Source: Aureimonas jatrophae (lineage in GTDB: Bacteria; Pseudomonadota; Alphaproteobacteria; Rhizobiales; Rhizobiaceae). From it: 64,000 nucleotides of DNA. The notes beneath the pieces were generated by a model that saw only the letters and a program-made list of their open reading frames with translations, did not search any database and was not told the DNA's origin. Positions 15,927-26,941 of the stretch are shown one piece after another (position 1 is the stretch's first letter; every line of letters starts with the position of its first letter). The stretch is taken from the NCBI RefSeq assembly GCF_900104035.1, contig NZ_FNIT01000012.1, positions 1-64,000 of the forward strand, written 5' to 3'. The translations under genes were made by a program, and so were the position numbers.

Positions 15927-17252
15927 TTAGAGGTCGAGCACCAGGCGCTCGGGATCCTCGAGGCTTTCCTTGACGCGCACGAGGAAGGTCACGGCCTCCT
16001 TGCCGTCCACGATGCGGTGATCGTAGCTGAGCGCGAGGTACATCATCGGCCGGATCTCGATCTTGCCGGCGACCACCATCGGCCGCTCCTGGATCTTGTG
16101 CATGCCCAGGATGCCCGACTGCGGCGCGTTCAGGATCGGCGTCGACATGAGCGAGCCGTAGACGCCGCCGTTCGTGATCGTGAACGTACCGCCTTGCATG
16201 TCCGACATCGCGAGCTGGCCGTCGCGGGCGAGCTTGGCCATGCGGCCGAGCTCCTTCTCGACGCCCGCGATCGAGCGCTCGTCGGCGTTGCGGATCACCG
16301 GGACCACGAGGCCCTTGTCGGTGCCCACCGCCATGCCGACGTGGCAGTAGTTCTTGTAGATGATGTCGGTGCCGTCGATCTCGGCGTTCACCGCCGGGAT
16401 CTCCTTGAGCGCGTGCGTCACGGCCTTGGTGAAAAAGCCCATGAAGCCGAGCTTCACGCCGTGCTTCTTCTCGAACACGTCCTTGTAGCGGTTGCGCAGC
16501 TGCATCACCGCGGTCATGTCCACCTCGTTGAAGGTGGTGAGCATGGCGGCCGTGTTCTGCGCGTCCTTGAGGCGCTTGGCGATGGTCTGGCGCAGGCGGG
16601 TCATCTTGACCCGCTCCTCGCCCGACGCGTCGTCGCCCGTGGAGGGGGCGCGCGCCTGCGCGGGCGCGGCAGTCGCGCTGGCGGCCGGCGACGACACGCC
16701 CTTGGCAATGGCGTCGAGGACGTCGCCCTTCAGCACCTGTCCGCGCTTGCCCGAACCCTCGACGTCCGCGGCCTGCAGCCCGCGCTCGTTCATGAGCTTC
16801 TGGGCGGAGGGGGCGGCGGGCATCTGGCCGCCGTTCATGCCGGCCGACGAGGCCGAGGGCAGCGAGGTGTCGGAGCCCGACGGCGCCGGCGAGGCGTTGC
16901 CGTAGCCCTCGGTCGCGCCGGAGGCCGGGCCCGGCGTCACGGGCGCCTTGGCGTCCGCCTTCGGCGTATCCGCGGTCTTGGCCGGCTCGGCGGCCTTGGG
17001 CGCGGCGCCCTCGCCGGCCGCGCCGATCATCGCGATCAGCGCGCCGACCTCGACCGTCTCGCCTTCCTTGACGAGGATCTCCGACAGAACGCCGGAGGCC
17101 GGCGCCGGCACCTCGACCGTCACCTTGTCGGTCTCGAGCTCGGCGATGGTCTCGTCCGCCTGGACCGTGTCGCCGGCCTTCTTGAACCACTGGCCGATCG
17201 TGGCCTCGGTGACGGACTCGCCCAGCGTCGGGACTTTGACTTCGGTGCTCAT
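15927..17252 (-). CDS. sucB: 2-oxoglutarate dehydrogenase E2, dihydrolipoyl succinyltransferase
   Basis: This 441-residue E2 core enzyme has an N-terminal lipoyl domain with the lipoylated Lys in ETDKVTVEV (residue 43), an Ala/Pro-rich linker, an E3-binding domain ([25 protein letters not shown] region near 145-180) and a catalytic domain ending in [13 protein letters not shown] with the active-site His and Asp. It transfers the succinyl group to CoA. It begins 54 bases after sucA stops, so the two are co-transcribed. Confidence 0.97.
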   Translation of the reverse strand: MSTEVKVPTLGESVTEATIGQWFKKAGDTVQADETIAELETDKVTVEVPAPASGVLSEILVKEGETVEVGALIAMIGAAGEGAAPKAAEPAKTADTPKADAKAPVTPGPASGATEGYGNASPAPSGSDTSLPSASSAGMNGGQMPAAPSAQKLMNERGLQAADVEGSGKRGQVLKGDVLDAIAKGVSSPAASATAAPAQARAPSTGDDASGEERVKMTRLRQTIAKRLKDAQNTAAMLTTFNEVDMTAVMQLRNRYKDVFEKKHGVKLGFMGFFTKAVTHALKEIPAVNAEIDGTDIIYKNYCHVGMAVGTDKGLVVPVIRNADERSIAGVEKELGRMAKLARDGQLAMSDMQGGTFTITNGGVYGSLMSTPILNAPQSGILGMHKIQERPMVVAGKIEIRPMMYLALSYDHRIVDGKEAVTFLVRVKESLEDPERLVLDL

Positions 17253-17306
17253 GGATCGGCTTTCGCGTTCGGGATGGTCGGGTGCGGGACGAAGGGGCGC
17301 GGGCGT

Positions 17307-20300
17307 TTAGGACTTCTGCCCGTCGCCCAGCGCCTCCTCCAGGAAGGCCTCAAGCTGGGCCAGGTGCTTCGACATCGTGCCGACCGCCGGCGAGGCGGCC
17401 GCCTGGCGTCCGGCGTAGCGGGCGCGGCGCTTCTCGCCACCGATGCGGTCCAGCACCCATTCGAGGTAGGGCTCGATGAAGCCCCAGGCGCCCATGTTCT
17501 TGGGCTCCTCCTGGCACCACACGATCTCGGCCTGGCCGAAGCGGCCGAGCTCGTTGATCAGCGCCTTGGCCGGGAACGGGTAGAGCTGCTCGACGCGCAG
17601 GAGGTAGATGTCGTCGATCCCGCGCTTCTCGCGCTCCTCCAGAAGGTCGTAGTAGACCTTGCCGGTGCACAGCACGACGCGGCGGATCTCCTTGTCCTTG
17701 CGCAACTTCACCGTCACGGAGGCCGGCTTCATCTCCGCGTCGTCCCACAGGAGACGGTGGAACGAGGTCTCGCCCGCCATCTCCGAAAGGTCCGACACGG
17801 CACGCTTGTGGCGCAGCAGGGACTTCGGCGTCATCAGGACCAGCGGCTTGCGGAAGTCGCGCTTCATCTGCCGGCGCAGGATGTGGAAGTAGTTCGCCGG
17901 CGTCGTGACGTTGGCGACCTGCATGTTGTCCTGCGCGCAGGACTGGAGATAGCGCTCGAGGCGCGCCGAAGAGTGCTCGGGTCCCTGCCCCTCGTAGCCG
18001 TGCGGCAGCAGCATCACGAGGCCCGACATGCGCAGCCACTTGGCCTCACCCGACGAGATGAACTGGTCGACCACGACCTGCGCGCCGTTGGCGAAGTCGC
18101 CGAACTGCGCCTCCCAAAGCGTCAGGGCGTTCGGCTCGGCGAGCGTGTAGCCGTACTCGAAGCCAAGCACGGCTTCCTCGGAGAGCATCGAGTTGATGAC
18201 CTCGTAGGTCGCCTGACCCTTGGCGAGGTTCTGCAGCGGGATGTAGCGGTTCTCGGTCTGCTGGTCGTAGAGCACCGAGTGACGCTGCGAGAACGTGCCG
18301 CGCTCGGAGTCCTGGCCCGACAGGCGGATCGGCGTGCCCTCGACGAGCAGCGAGCCGAAGGCCAGCGCCTCGCCGGTCGCCCAGTCGAGGCCCTCGCCCG
18401 AGTCGATGGCCTTGAGGCGGTTGTCGAGGAAGCGGCCGATCGTCTTGTGGACCTCGAAGCCCTGCGGCACCTCGGCGAGCTTCGCGCCGATCTCGCGCAG
18501 CGTCTTCAGGGGAACGCCCGTCGCGCCGCGGCGCTGCTCGTCCTCGTCGTCGGCCCGGCGCAGGCCCGACCACGCGCCGTCCAGCCAGTCGGCCTTGTTG
18601 GGCTGGTAGCTCTGGCCCGCCTCGTACTCGGCGTCGAGATTCTGGCGCCATTCGGCCCGGCGCGCCTCGACGTCGCTCTCGGTGAGGACGCCGCTCTCGA
18701 CGAGCTTGCGCGTGTAGATCTCGAGCGTCGTCTTCTGCTCGCGGATCTTGCGGTACATCAGGGGCTGCGTGAAGCCCGGCTCGTCGCCCTCGTTGTGGCC
18801 GAAGCGGCGGTAGCAGAACATGTCCACCACGACCGGCTTGTGGAAGGTCTGGCGGTATTCGATCGCGATCTTGGCCGCGAAGGTGACGGCCTCGGGGTCG
18901 TCGCCGTTCACGTGGAAGATCGGGGCCTCCACCATCTTCGCCACGTCGGACGGGTAGGGCGAGGAGCGCGAGAAGCGCGGGTTGGTGGTGAAGCCGATCT
19001 GGTTGTTGATGATGAAGTGCAGCGAGCCGCCGACGCGGTGACCCTTCAGGCCTGAGAGGCCGAAGCACTCCGCCACCACGCCCTGGCCGGCAAACGCCGC
19101 GTCGCCGTGGATCAGGAGCGGCAGGACGCGGTTGCGGTCCTCGATCGCGACCGGCTCGGTGCGGGTGCGACCGCCGCCGATCTGGTCCTGCTTGGCGCGC
19201 GCCTTGCCCATCACGACCGGGTTGACGATCTCGAGGTGCGAGGGGTTGGCGGTCAGCGACAGGTGGACGTTGTTGCCGTCGAACTCGCGGTCCGCCGAGG
19301 CGCCGAGGTGGTACTTCACGTCGCCCGAGCCGTCGACGTCCTCGGGCTTGTAGGAGCCGCCCTTGAACTCGTGGAAGATGGCGCGGTGCGGCTTGCCCAT
19401 GACCTGGGACAGGACGTTCAGGCGGCCGCGATGGGCCATGCCGAGCACGATCTCCTGGAGGCCGAGCTGGCCGCCGCGCTTGATGATCTGCTCCAGCGCG
19501 GGGATCAGCGACTCGCCGCCGTCGAGTCCGAAGCGCTTGGTGCCCTTGTACTTGACGTCCAGGAACTTCTCGAAGCCCTCGGCCTCGATCAGCTTGTTGA
19601 GGATGGCGCGCTTGCCCTGGTCGGTGAAGTCGGCGCCCTTGCCCTCGCCCTCGATGCGCTCCTGGATCCACTGCTTCTCGACGGGGCTCGAGATGTGCAT
19701 GAACTCGACGCCGAGCGTGCCGCAATAGGTGCGCTCGAGGATCTCGACGACCTGGCGGATCGTGCCGAACTCGAGGCCCAGCACCTTGTCGAGGAAGATC
19801 GGGCGATCCCAGTCGGCGGGCGTGAAGCCGTAGTTCTCCGGGCTCAGCTCGTTGTAGTCCTCCTCGGGCTTGGCGATGCCGAGGGGATCGAGCTTGGCAT
19901 GCAGGTGGCCGCGCACGCGGTAGGCGCGGATCAGCATGAGCGCGCGCACGCTGTCGCGCGTCGCCTGGAGGATGTCGGCCTCGGACGGGGCGGCCTTGCC
20001 GTTTGCGGGAGCGGCGGCGGCCTTGTCGCGCAGCTTCCGCTCGACGCGGATCTCCGCCTCGCCCCAGTTGCCGTCCAACGCCGAGACGAGCTCGCCGTTG
20101 GCCTGGATCGGCCAGTTGCGGCGCGTCCAGGACGGGCCGTCGGCGTTCTTCTCGACGAGCGTCTTGTCCTCGCCCAGCGACTGGAAGAAGCCGCGCCACT
20201 CCTCGTTGACCGACTGGGGATCGCGCTCGTAGGCGGCGGCCAGTTCGTCGATGTAGTCGGCGTTGCCGCCGTAGAGGAAGGAGGTCTGCGCGAAGGTCTC

Positions 20301-20321
20301 GTTCGCCGGATTGCGTGCCAT
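17307..20321 (-). CDS. sucA: 2-oxoglutarate dehydrogenase E1
   Basis: This 1004-residue thiamine-diphosphate enzyme decarboxylates 2-oxoglutarate and succinylates the E2 lipoyl group. Family hallmarks are the N-terminal FLYGGNADYIDELAAAYERDP segment, GMAHRGRLNVL near residue 295, the ThDP-binding GDAAFAGQGVVAE, and the C-terminal EPKNMGAW region. Length is typical. It is separated from sucD by 248 bases that contain a terminator-like hairpin, so it may have its own promoter. Confidence 0.97.
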   Translation of the reverse strand: MARNPANETFAQTSFLYGGNADYIDELAAAYERDPQSVNEEWRGFFQSLGEDKTLVEKNADGPSWTRRNWPIQANGELVSALDGNWGEAEIRVERKLRDKAAAAPANGKAAPSEADILQATRDSVRALMLIRAYRVRGHLHAKLDPLGIAKPEEDYNELSPENYGFTPADWDRPIFLDKVLGLEFGTIRQVVEILERTYCGTLGVEFMHISSPVEKQWIQERIEGEGKGADFTDQGKRAILNKLIEAEGFEKFLDVKYKGTKRFGLDGGESLIPALEQIIKRGGQLGLQEIVLGMAHRGRLNVLSQVMGKPHRAIFHEFKGGSYKPEDVDGSGDVKYHLGASADREFDGNNVHLSLTANPSHLEIVNPVVMGKARAKQDQIGGGRTRTEPVAIEDRNRVLPLLIHGDAAFAGQGVVAECFGLSGLKGHRVGGSLHFIINNQIGFTTNPRFSRSSPYPSDVAKMVEAPIFHVNGDDPEAVTFAAKIAIEYRQTFHKPVVVDMFCYRRFGHNEGDEPGFTQPLMYRKIREQKTTLEIYTRKLVESGVLTESDVEARRAEWRQNLDAEYEAGQSYQPNKADWLDGAWSGLRRADDEDEQRRGATGVPLKTLREIGAKLAEVPQGFEVHKTIGRFLDNRLKAIDSGEGLDWATGEALAFGSLLVEGTPIRLSGQDSERGTFSQRHSVLYDQQTENRYIPLQNLAKGQATYEVINSMLSEEAVLGFEYGYTLAEPNALTLWEAQFGDFANGAQVVVDQFISSGEAKWLRMSGLVMLLPHGYEGQGPEHSSARLERYLQSCAQDNMQVANVTTPANYFHILRRQMKRDFRKPLVLMTPKSLLRHKRAVSDLSEMAGETSFHRLLWDDAEMKPASVTVKLRKDKEIRRVVLCTGKVYYDLLEEREKRGIDDIYLLRVEQLYPFPAKALINELGRFGQAEIVWCQEEPKNMGAWGFIEPYLEWVLDRIGGEKRRARYAGRQAAASPAVGTMSKHLAQLEAFLEEALGDGQKS

Positions 20322-20534
20322 GGGCTTTGTCGAAGCGCCGGTCGGGCGCCGTCTCCCTTTGGAATTCGAGATGGCGCGAGAACCGGATGGGCCGCGCCGT
20401 TCACTCTACAAACGTTGCAGCGCCCCCGGTGGGAGCGCCCGTGCCGCCCTGATGGCGCGCTCCCCTTGCGGGAAGCCTGCCGCCGGGCGGGTCTGGCGAC
20501 AGCCAAGGCCATCGCTTCATGGCGAGATAGCGAC

Positions 20535-20560
20535 GGCGGCGCTCGTTTTCGAGCGCCGCC
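20535..20560 (-). terminator. Hairpin after sucD
   Basis: A perfect 11-bp stem, GGCGGCGCTCG with its complement, closed by a four-base loop (TTTT on the plus strand), begins ten bases beyond the sucD stop. No U-tract is obvious, so it may attenuate rather than fully stop transcription. It separates sucCD from sucAB, which many relatives transcribe together. Confidence 0.6.
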
Positions 20561-20569
20561 CCGGTCTCG

Positions 20570-21472
20570 TCAGCCCTTGAGGACCTCGACCAGCGTCTTG
20601 CCGAGGCGCGCCGGGGACGGCGACACGCGGATGCCCGCCGCCTCCATGGCCGCGATCTTGGACTCCGCGTCGCCCTTGCCGCCCGAGACCACGGCGCCCG
20701 CATGGCCCATGGTGCGGCCCTTGGGGGCGGTCCGGCCCGCGATGAAGCCGGCCATCGGCTTCCGGCGGCCGCGCTTGGCCTCGTCGATCAGGAACTGGGC
20801 GGCGTCTTCCTCGGCCGCGCCGCCGATCTCGCCGATCATGATGATCGACTGCGTCTCGTCGTCGGCCAGGAACATCTCCAGCACGTCGATGAACTCGGTG
20901 CCCTTGACCGGATCGCCGCCGATGCCGACGGCCGTGGTCTGGCCGAGGCCCTCGTTGGTGGTCTGGAACACCGCCTCGTAGGTCAGCGTGCCGGAGCGCG
21001 ACACGATGCCGACGTTTCCTTTCCGGAAGATCGAGCCCGGCATGATGCCGATCTTGCACTCGTCCGGCGTCATGATGCCCGGGCAGTTGGGGCCGAGCAG
21101 GCGCGACTGGGACTTCTCCAGGCGCCCCTTCACGCGCACCATGTCGAGCACCGGGATGCCTTCGGTGATGCAGGTGATGAAGGGGATCTCGGCGTCGATC
21201 GCCTCGATGATGGCGTCCGCCGCGCCGGCGGGCGGCACGTAGATCACGGAGGCGTTGGCGCCCGTGGCGTCCTTGGCTTCCGCGACGGTCGCGAAGATCG
21301 GCAGGGTTTCGCCGTTCTCGCCGGCCCAGCTTTCGCCGCCCTTCTTGGGGTGGATGCCGGCCACCATGGTGCCGGCGTGATAGGCGTTGGCCTGGTTCGT
21401 ATGAAACGAGCCGGTCTTGCCGGTCAGGCCCTGCACGATGACCTTGGTGTTCTTGTCGACGAGAATGGACAT
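20570..21472 (-). CDS. sucD: Succinyl-CoA synthetase alpha subunit
   Basis: This 300-residue subunit binds CoA in its N-terminal Rossmann domain ([13 protein letters not shown], residue 13 on) and carries the phosphorylated His in [13 protein letters not shown] near residue 250. With SucC it converts succinyl-CoA to succinate while making ATP or GTP. Length and motifs are complete. It follows sucC by 67 bases on the same strand. Confidence 0.97.
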   Translation of the reverse strand: MSILVDKNTKVIVQGLTGKTGSFHTNQANAYHAGTMVAGIHPKKGGESWAGENGETLPIFATVAEAKDATGANASVIYVPPAGAADAIIEAIDAEIPFITCITEGIPVLDMVRVKGRLEKSQSRLLGPNCPGIMTPDECKIGIMPGSIFRKGNVGIVSRSGTLTYEAVFQTTNEGLGQTTAVGIGGDPVKGTEFIDVLEMFLADDETQSIIMIGEIGGAAEEDAAQFLIDEAKRGRRKPMAGFIAGRTAPKGRTMGHAGAVVSGGKGDAESKIAAMEAAGIRVSPSPARLGKTLVEVLKG

Positions 21473-21539
21473 GGGATGATCGAAACCTGGAAGGGGAGGT
21501 GAAGGACGAGGCGTCGGCGGATCAGACGATCACGAAGGA

Positions 21540-22730
<1,191 letters not shown>

Positions 22731-22998
22731 CGAAACGGTCTCGGTTGAGGAAGGACGGCGGAACGGTGGATCCGGGGTTGGTCGGCTCGGGTGGCTGCGT
22801 TTCGAGCGCGACGGGCTCCGGACGAATGGGAGGCGGATACATGGACCGACGGGCGCGACCGTCACGGTCCCGCCGTCCGAGCGATCGGTCGAAGACCCGC
22901 CCAAGGCGCTCGTGCCGCCGGGCATAGCCTTCCGCAGCGTCGAATTCAACCGAGCGACGCCCGGTCCAGCAACATCAATCGGTTAGAACGTGTGGGGC

Positions 22999-23013
22999 TT
23001 ACGTAAACGTCAA
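22999..23013. promoter_or_regulatory. Candidate MerR-family operator upstream of sucC
   Basis: The minus strand reads TTGACGTTTACGTAA, an imperfect dyad of the ACGT-containing type bound by LiuR-like MerR regulators of acyl-CoA catabolism. It lies about 270 bases before sucC and 150 before the GGDEF gene, in the 433-base intergenic stretch 22731-23163. No other element is recognised in that stretch. No such regulator gene is in the window. Confidence 0.35.
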
Positions 23014-23163
23014 TCTCATTGCGGTGCGAAAACAAGGTCGTGGCGCTGTTGCGGCGTCCCGCAAACTTTTCTCGCGCAAGACCACCGTCGGCCACCGATA
23101 CCAAGGCGACGTTAACACCGTGCCCCCATAGTCCGCGAACGGACGCCGTCGATCAAGAATGGA

Positions 23164-24306
23164 ATGCCCATGGCCGAGGTCCTGGCCTTTGCGATCATGC
23201 TCAGCAACGGCATCGGCCAGCTAGCGGTGATCGCCATCCTGTTCGGCACGTTGCAGCGCCACCGCAGCCCGCCGCTCCTGCAGGCCGTGCTGACGAGCAC
23301 GCTGTTCGCGGTCTGCGGCCTGATCGCGATGTCGGAGCCGGCCCGGTTCGACAACGGCGTGGTGGTGGACCTTCGCGGCGTGATCACAGGGCTGGCCGGC
23401 GCCTTCGGCGGATGGCCGGCGGCCCTCGCGACCGCGCTCGCCACCTGCCTCTACCGCATCCATCTCGGCGGCATCTACGTCGCGGGCTGCGCCTCGATCG
23501 TGTTCGTCGCGCTCCTCGGGCTCGCCTGGCGCTGGCTGACACGCCACGAGCGCTCAACGCGCCTTCGCTACCTCCTTGCGCTCGGCGGCCTGATCGCGCT
23601 CCACCCGCTGCCGCTCCTGTTCGTTCCCGCGACTTGGAACGTCCACACCCTTCTGCCGACGCTCTCGACCCTTCTCCTGGCATCGCTGGCGGGCGCGATC
23701 GCCTTCGGCAAGCTCGTGGAACGCGAGATGCGGCAGATCGCGCAGGAGCGGCTCCTGGTTCGCGAGGCGCTGCACGATCCCCTGACCAACCTCCTGAACC
23801 GACGTGGCTTCGAGTCCGCCTTTGTGGAAGCGCGTGGGCTCGACCAGGACGCCCCGCTCGCCCTGCTCCTGATCGACATCGATCACTTCAAGTCGGTGAA
23901 CGACCGCTTCGGCCACGACGTGGGCGACTTGGTTCTCCAGACGGTCGCGCACGGGCTGCAGGCCCAGGCGGGGCGCTTCGAGCGCTGCTCGCGCCACGGC
24001 GGCGAGGAGTTCGCGGTTCTCCTGCCGCGCTCCAACGCGGCCGCCGCGGTTCAGCGCGCCGAGGCGATCCGCACGGCGATCGAGGGGCTGGAAACGCCGC
24101 GTTCGGGGGGCGAGCCGATCCGCGCCACGGTCTCGATCGGCATCGCGGCCTGCGGCGACGGGCGCACGCCGCTGGCCGACCTGTTCCAGAACGCCGACAA
24201 CGCGCTGTACCGGGCCAAGGGCGCGGGCCGCAACCGGGCCGTCCTGCGCGAGATGGGATCCCCGGCGCCCGTGGCGGCCGGTGCCTGGAGCCTCGCCCCG
24301 GCGTGA
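23164..24306 (+). CDS. Membrane-bound GGDEF diguanylate cyclase with 5TM-type sensor
   Basis: This 380-residue protein has about six N-terminal membrane helices (1-190). A GAFGGWPAALATALATCLYRIHLGG segment resembles the 5TMR-LYT sensor region. A GGDEF domain follows (about 205-365) with RHGGEEFAVLLPR as the active-site loop, so synthesis of cyclic di-GMP is expected. The position of the inhibitory I-site reads RFER rather than RxxD, so product inhibition may be lost. The start is either ATG 23164 or ATG 23170. It sits between zapE and sucC, where relatives have mdh. Confidence 0.85.
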   Translation: MPMAEVLAFAIMLSNGIGQLAVIAILFGTLQRHRSPPLLQAVLTSTLFAVCGLIAMSEPARFDNGVVVDLRGVITGLAGAFGGWPAALATALATCLYRIHLGGIYVAGCASIVFVALLGLAWRWLTRHERSTRLRYLLALGGLIALHPLPLLFVPATWNVHTLLPTLSTLLLASLAGAIAFGKLVEREMRQIAQERLLVREALHDPLTNLLNRRGFESAFVEARGLDQDAPLALLLIDIDHFKSVNDRFGHDVGDLVLQTVAHGLQAQAGRFERCSRHGGEEFAVLLPRSNAAAAVQRAEAIRTAIEGLETPRSGGEPIRATVSIGIAACGDGRTPLADLFQNADNALYRAKGAGRNRAVLREMGSPAPVAAGAWSLAPA

Positions 24307-24309
24307 GCG

Positions 24310-25488
24310 TCAGGCGGGCGCGACCTTGCGCGCCTCGGCGAGGTAATCCTGCGATCCCATCTCCGTCAGGCGCGACAGGGCCCGCGCGAACTCGAACCGC
24401 TCCGTGCCGCGCTGCCCTTCATAGAGCGCCTCGGCCGGGCGCTCGGCCGACAGCACCAGCCGGCGGCGCCGCTCGTAGAGCGTGTCGACCAGCAGGATGA
24501 AGCGCTTGGCGGCGTTCCGCTCGCCCTCGCCCATCACGCGCACGCCGTCGATCAGAACCGTCCGGTAGCGCTCGGCTATGGCGAGAAAGTCGGCCGCGCC
24601 CAGCGGCGCGTCGAGAAGCGCGGCGGCGGGAAAGCGGGCCGCCCCGTTGCCCGCGCGCGGCACCGCGAGCGCCCGACCGCGATGCTCGATGCGCTCCGGC
24701 GCCTCCGCCTGGCCCGCCAGGGCGCGCGCCCAAGCGGCGTCCATGCGCCGGTCAGCCTCCGCGCCCAGCGGCGCGATCACCACCGCGTCCTCCTCCTCGC
24801 CCTCGAGGCGGTAGTCGGTCGGCGCGTCCAGGAAGAAGACGTCGCAGCGCGCTTCCAGAAGGTCCACGAAGGGCAGGAACAGCGCGCGGTTGAGGCCGTC
24901 GCGGTAGAGGTCCCGCGGCGCGACGTTGGAGGTGGCGACCAGGACGATCCCGTGCCGGAACAAGGCCTCGAACAGGCGCGACAGGATCATCGCGTCGGCG
25001 ATGTCGGTGACCGTGAACTCGTCGAAGCACAGGAGGCGCGTTTCGCGCGCGACCGCCGCCGCGACCGGCGCGATCGGATCGTCGCCTTCGCCGCTTCCCG
25101 CAAGGATGAGCCGCCGCTGCTCGTTGATGCGGGTCTGGATCTCGCCCATGAAGGCATGGAAATGGGTGCGCCGCTTGAGCCGCTCGGGCGCGAGCTCGAA
25201 GAACAGGTCCATCAGCATGGACTTGCCGCGCCCGACGCCGCCATGGACGTAGAGGCCGCGCGGCGCCTCCACCGGCTTGGCGCGGCCGAACAGCCAGCCG
25301 AGCGCGCTGGACTTCGCCGGCAAGCGGCTTTCGCGCAGCCGGCGGCCCAGCGCGTCGAGCCGGTCCGCCAGCTGGCGCTGGAGCGGGTCCGGCTGCAGCA
25401 GCCCGGCCGCCACGCGCCGGTCGATCTCGGCGCGCACGGGTCCGCGCTCGGCACCAACCGTGCCGTAGCCTTCGAGGGGCGGCGTCAC
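24310..25488 (-). CDS. zapE: AFG1/ZapE-family cell-division ATPase
   Basis: This 392-residue AAA-type ATPase has Walker A GGVGRGKS at residues 83-90, Walker B LLCFDEF with Asp156-Glu157, and the ATSNVAPRDLYRDGLNR sensor region typical of AFG1/ZapE. ZapE is associated with the Z-ring under stress in E. coli, while the mitochondrial homologue Afg1 helps clear membrane proteins. The start is a GTG at 25488. It follows omp19 by 34 bases and is likely co-transcribed. In Brucella and relatives the order omp19, AFG1 ATPase, mdh, sucC is found. Confidence 0.9.
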   Translation of the reverse strand: MTPPLEGYGTVGAERGPVRAEIDRRVAAGLLQPDPLQRQLADRLDALGRRLRESRLPAKSSALGWLFGRAKPVEAPRGLYVHGGVGRGKSMLMDLFFELAPERLKRRTHFHAFMGEIQTRINEQRRLILAGSGEGDDPIAPVAAAVARETRLLCFDEFTVTDIADAMILSRLFEALFRHGIVLVATSNVAPRDLYRDGLNRALFLPFVDLLEARCDVFFLDAPTDYRLEGEEEDAVVIAPLGAEADRRMDAAWARALAGQAEAPERIEHRGRALAVPRAGNGAARFPAAALLDAPLGAADFLAIAERYRTVLIDGVRVMGEGERNAAKRFILLVDTLYERRRRLVLSAERPAEALYEGQRGTERFEFARALSRLTEMGSQDYLAEARKVAPA

Positions 25489-25522
25489 GATGCGGGGGAT
25501 CCGCCGGCGGCGTGCGTCCGGG

Positions 25523-26062
25523 TCAGCGGTAGAGGCTGACCTGCTGGCCGCCCGCCGTCGTGCCCTCGTAGCGGGTTCCGCCCGTGTTGGAGAGCGTGGC
25601 GACCGTGGAGCCGCCCGAATCCTTGAGAACGACCTGGCTGCCCGACACGTCCCAGGCCGACACGTCGGCCACCTGTCCGGGGCAGCCGCGCGAGGCGGCG
25701 CGATAGCCGCCGGTCCATTGCGTCAAGGCCATGAAGATCTGGCAGTTGCCGCCGCCCGACGAGACGCGCCAGGCGCCCACCAGACCCTCGCGAGTGACCG
25801 GGGCGGCCGAGGCCGTCTGCACCGGCGCATCGGTGGCGGCGGGCGTGGCGGCCGCGGTTTCGGTCGCGGGTGCGGGCGTCTGCGCGACGGGGGCCGCCGG
25901 CGGCGGCGGCGGGGGCGGCAGGCGGTTGGAATAGACCTGGCCCGCCGGCGCGGGCGTCAGCGGGGCGATGCCGCCGCCCGACAGGTTCGATCCGGCCGAG
26001 GTGCAGCCGGCCAGGAGCCCCAGCGTCAGGAGGGCCGCACCGCTTCGGGTCCAGTTCAGCAT
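25523..26062 (-). CDS. omp19: Omp19-like outer-membrane lipoprotein with protease-inhibitor domain
   Basis: This 179-residue precursor has a lipobox LLAGC with the lipidated Cys at residue 20, a Pro/Ala-rich linker (PPPPPPPAAP), and a C-terminal domain of the AprI/Inh protease-inhibitor family (GLVGAWRVSSGGGNCQIF to the end) with the paired Cys of that fold. The domain order and closing motif (TTAGGQQVSLYR) closely resemble Brucella Omp19, a surface lipoprotein that inhibits host proteases. The ATG at 26062 gives a proper signal peptide. The open frame before it is shadow. Confidence 0.82.
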   Translation of the reverse strand: MLNWTRSGAALLTLGLLAGCTSAGSNLSGGGIAPLTPAPAGQVYSNRLPPPPPPPAAPVAQTPAPATETAAATPAATDAPVQTASAAPVTREGLVGAWRVSSGGGNCQIFMALTQWTGGYRAASRGCPGQVADVSAWDVSGSQVVLKDSGGSTVATLSNTGGTRYEGTTAGGQQVSLYR

Positions 26063-26215
26063 CGGGCGGGTCCTTTTCGTGCCATGGGGCGGTCCGCCCC
26101 GGATCGGGCGGCGTCGTGACATGGTTAAAATGCAAACGATGGCGTTCGGGCAAGTCGCCGCCGGCGCTTTTCCCCGAAGCAGGCTCGCGATTGTGCTCGC
26201 CGCGCCACGCGGCCC

Positions 26216-26881
26216 TCAGGCGAGGCTCGGCTCGTCGAAGTCCACGAGCGGGCGCTGGAAGTCGCCGGTCTCGCCGTCCATCGCCCAGAGCTCGCCGGTG
26301 GAGATGTCGAACCAGGCGCCGTGCAGCGACAGCTCGCCCCGCCGCTCGCGCTCGGCCACATAAGGAAAGGAGCGCAGGTTCGCGATGGAGTGGCGGATCG
26401 AGATGCGCTCCAGCGCGGTCTGGCGCTCGCCCGGCGTCATCAGCTCGTTGGCCGCCACGCCCTTGGCCACCGGCTCCACCATCGACATCCACTTGCCGAT
26501 GAAGTCGCCCGGCGACAGCGGCTCGTGGTCCGGCGACAGGGCCGCCTTGATGCCGCCGCAGCGCCCGTGGCCCATCACCACGACATGCCGGACCTTCAGG
26601 GCCTGCACGCCGAACTCCAGCGCCGCCGAGGTGCCGTGGAAGTCGCCGTCGGGATTGTAGGGCGGCACGAGGTTGGCGACGTTGCGCACCACGAAGAGCT
26701 CGCCCGCGCCCGCGCCGAAGATGGTCTCGGGCGCCGCCCTCGAGTCGCAGCAGGCGATCACCATGGTTTCCGGCGTCTGGCCGTCGCGCGCCAGCTGTCG
26801 GTAGGTCTGCGTTTCCTGGAGGTAGCGCCCCTCGATGAAGCGGCGGTACCCGGTCAGGAGCTGTTCGGGAAGAAGCGACAT
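26216..26881 (-). CDS. cynT: Beta-class carbonic anhydrase
   Basis: This 221-residue zinc enzyme interconverts CO2 and bicarbonate. The zinc ligands are in place: Cys44 with Asp46 and Arg48 in ACCDSR, and His105 with Cys108 in GHGRCGG. The PYNPDG and GTSAALEFGVQ motifs are also typical. The ATG at 26881 gives the family N-terminus MSLLPEQLLTGYRRF. It stands alone on the minus strand, with DUF429 and pdxY lying upstream of it. The gene symbol follows common usage for this family rather than proven cyanate metabolism. Confidence 0.93.
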   Translation of the reverse strand: MSLLPEQLLTGYRRFIEGRYLQETQTYRQLARDGQTPETMVIACCDSRAAPETIFGAGAGELFVVRNVANLVPPYNPDGDFHGTSAALEFGVQALKVRHVVVMGHGRCGGIKAALSPDHEPLSPGDFIGKWMSMVEPVAKGVAANELMTPGERQTALERISIRHSIANLRSFPYVAERERRGELSLHGAWFDISTGELWAMDGETGDFQRPLVDFDEPSLA

Positions 26882-26941
26882 GGCGGAACCTCCGGCGTGA
26901 TTTGGACCGCTTCTAGCGCGAGTTTCGCAACCGCACAAAAC

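Noticed and set aside
15858-19055. A 1065-codon plus-strand frame
   Set aside because: Antisense to sucB and sucA; its His/Val/Leu-rich composition is the usual mirror of GC-rich coding DNA.
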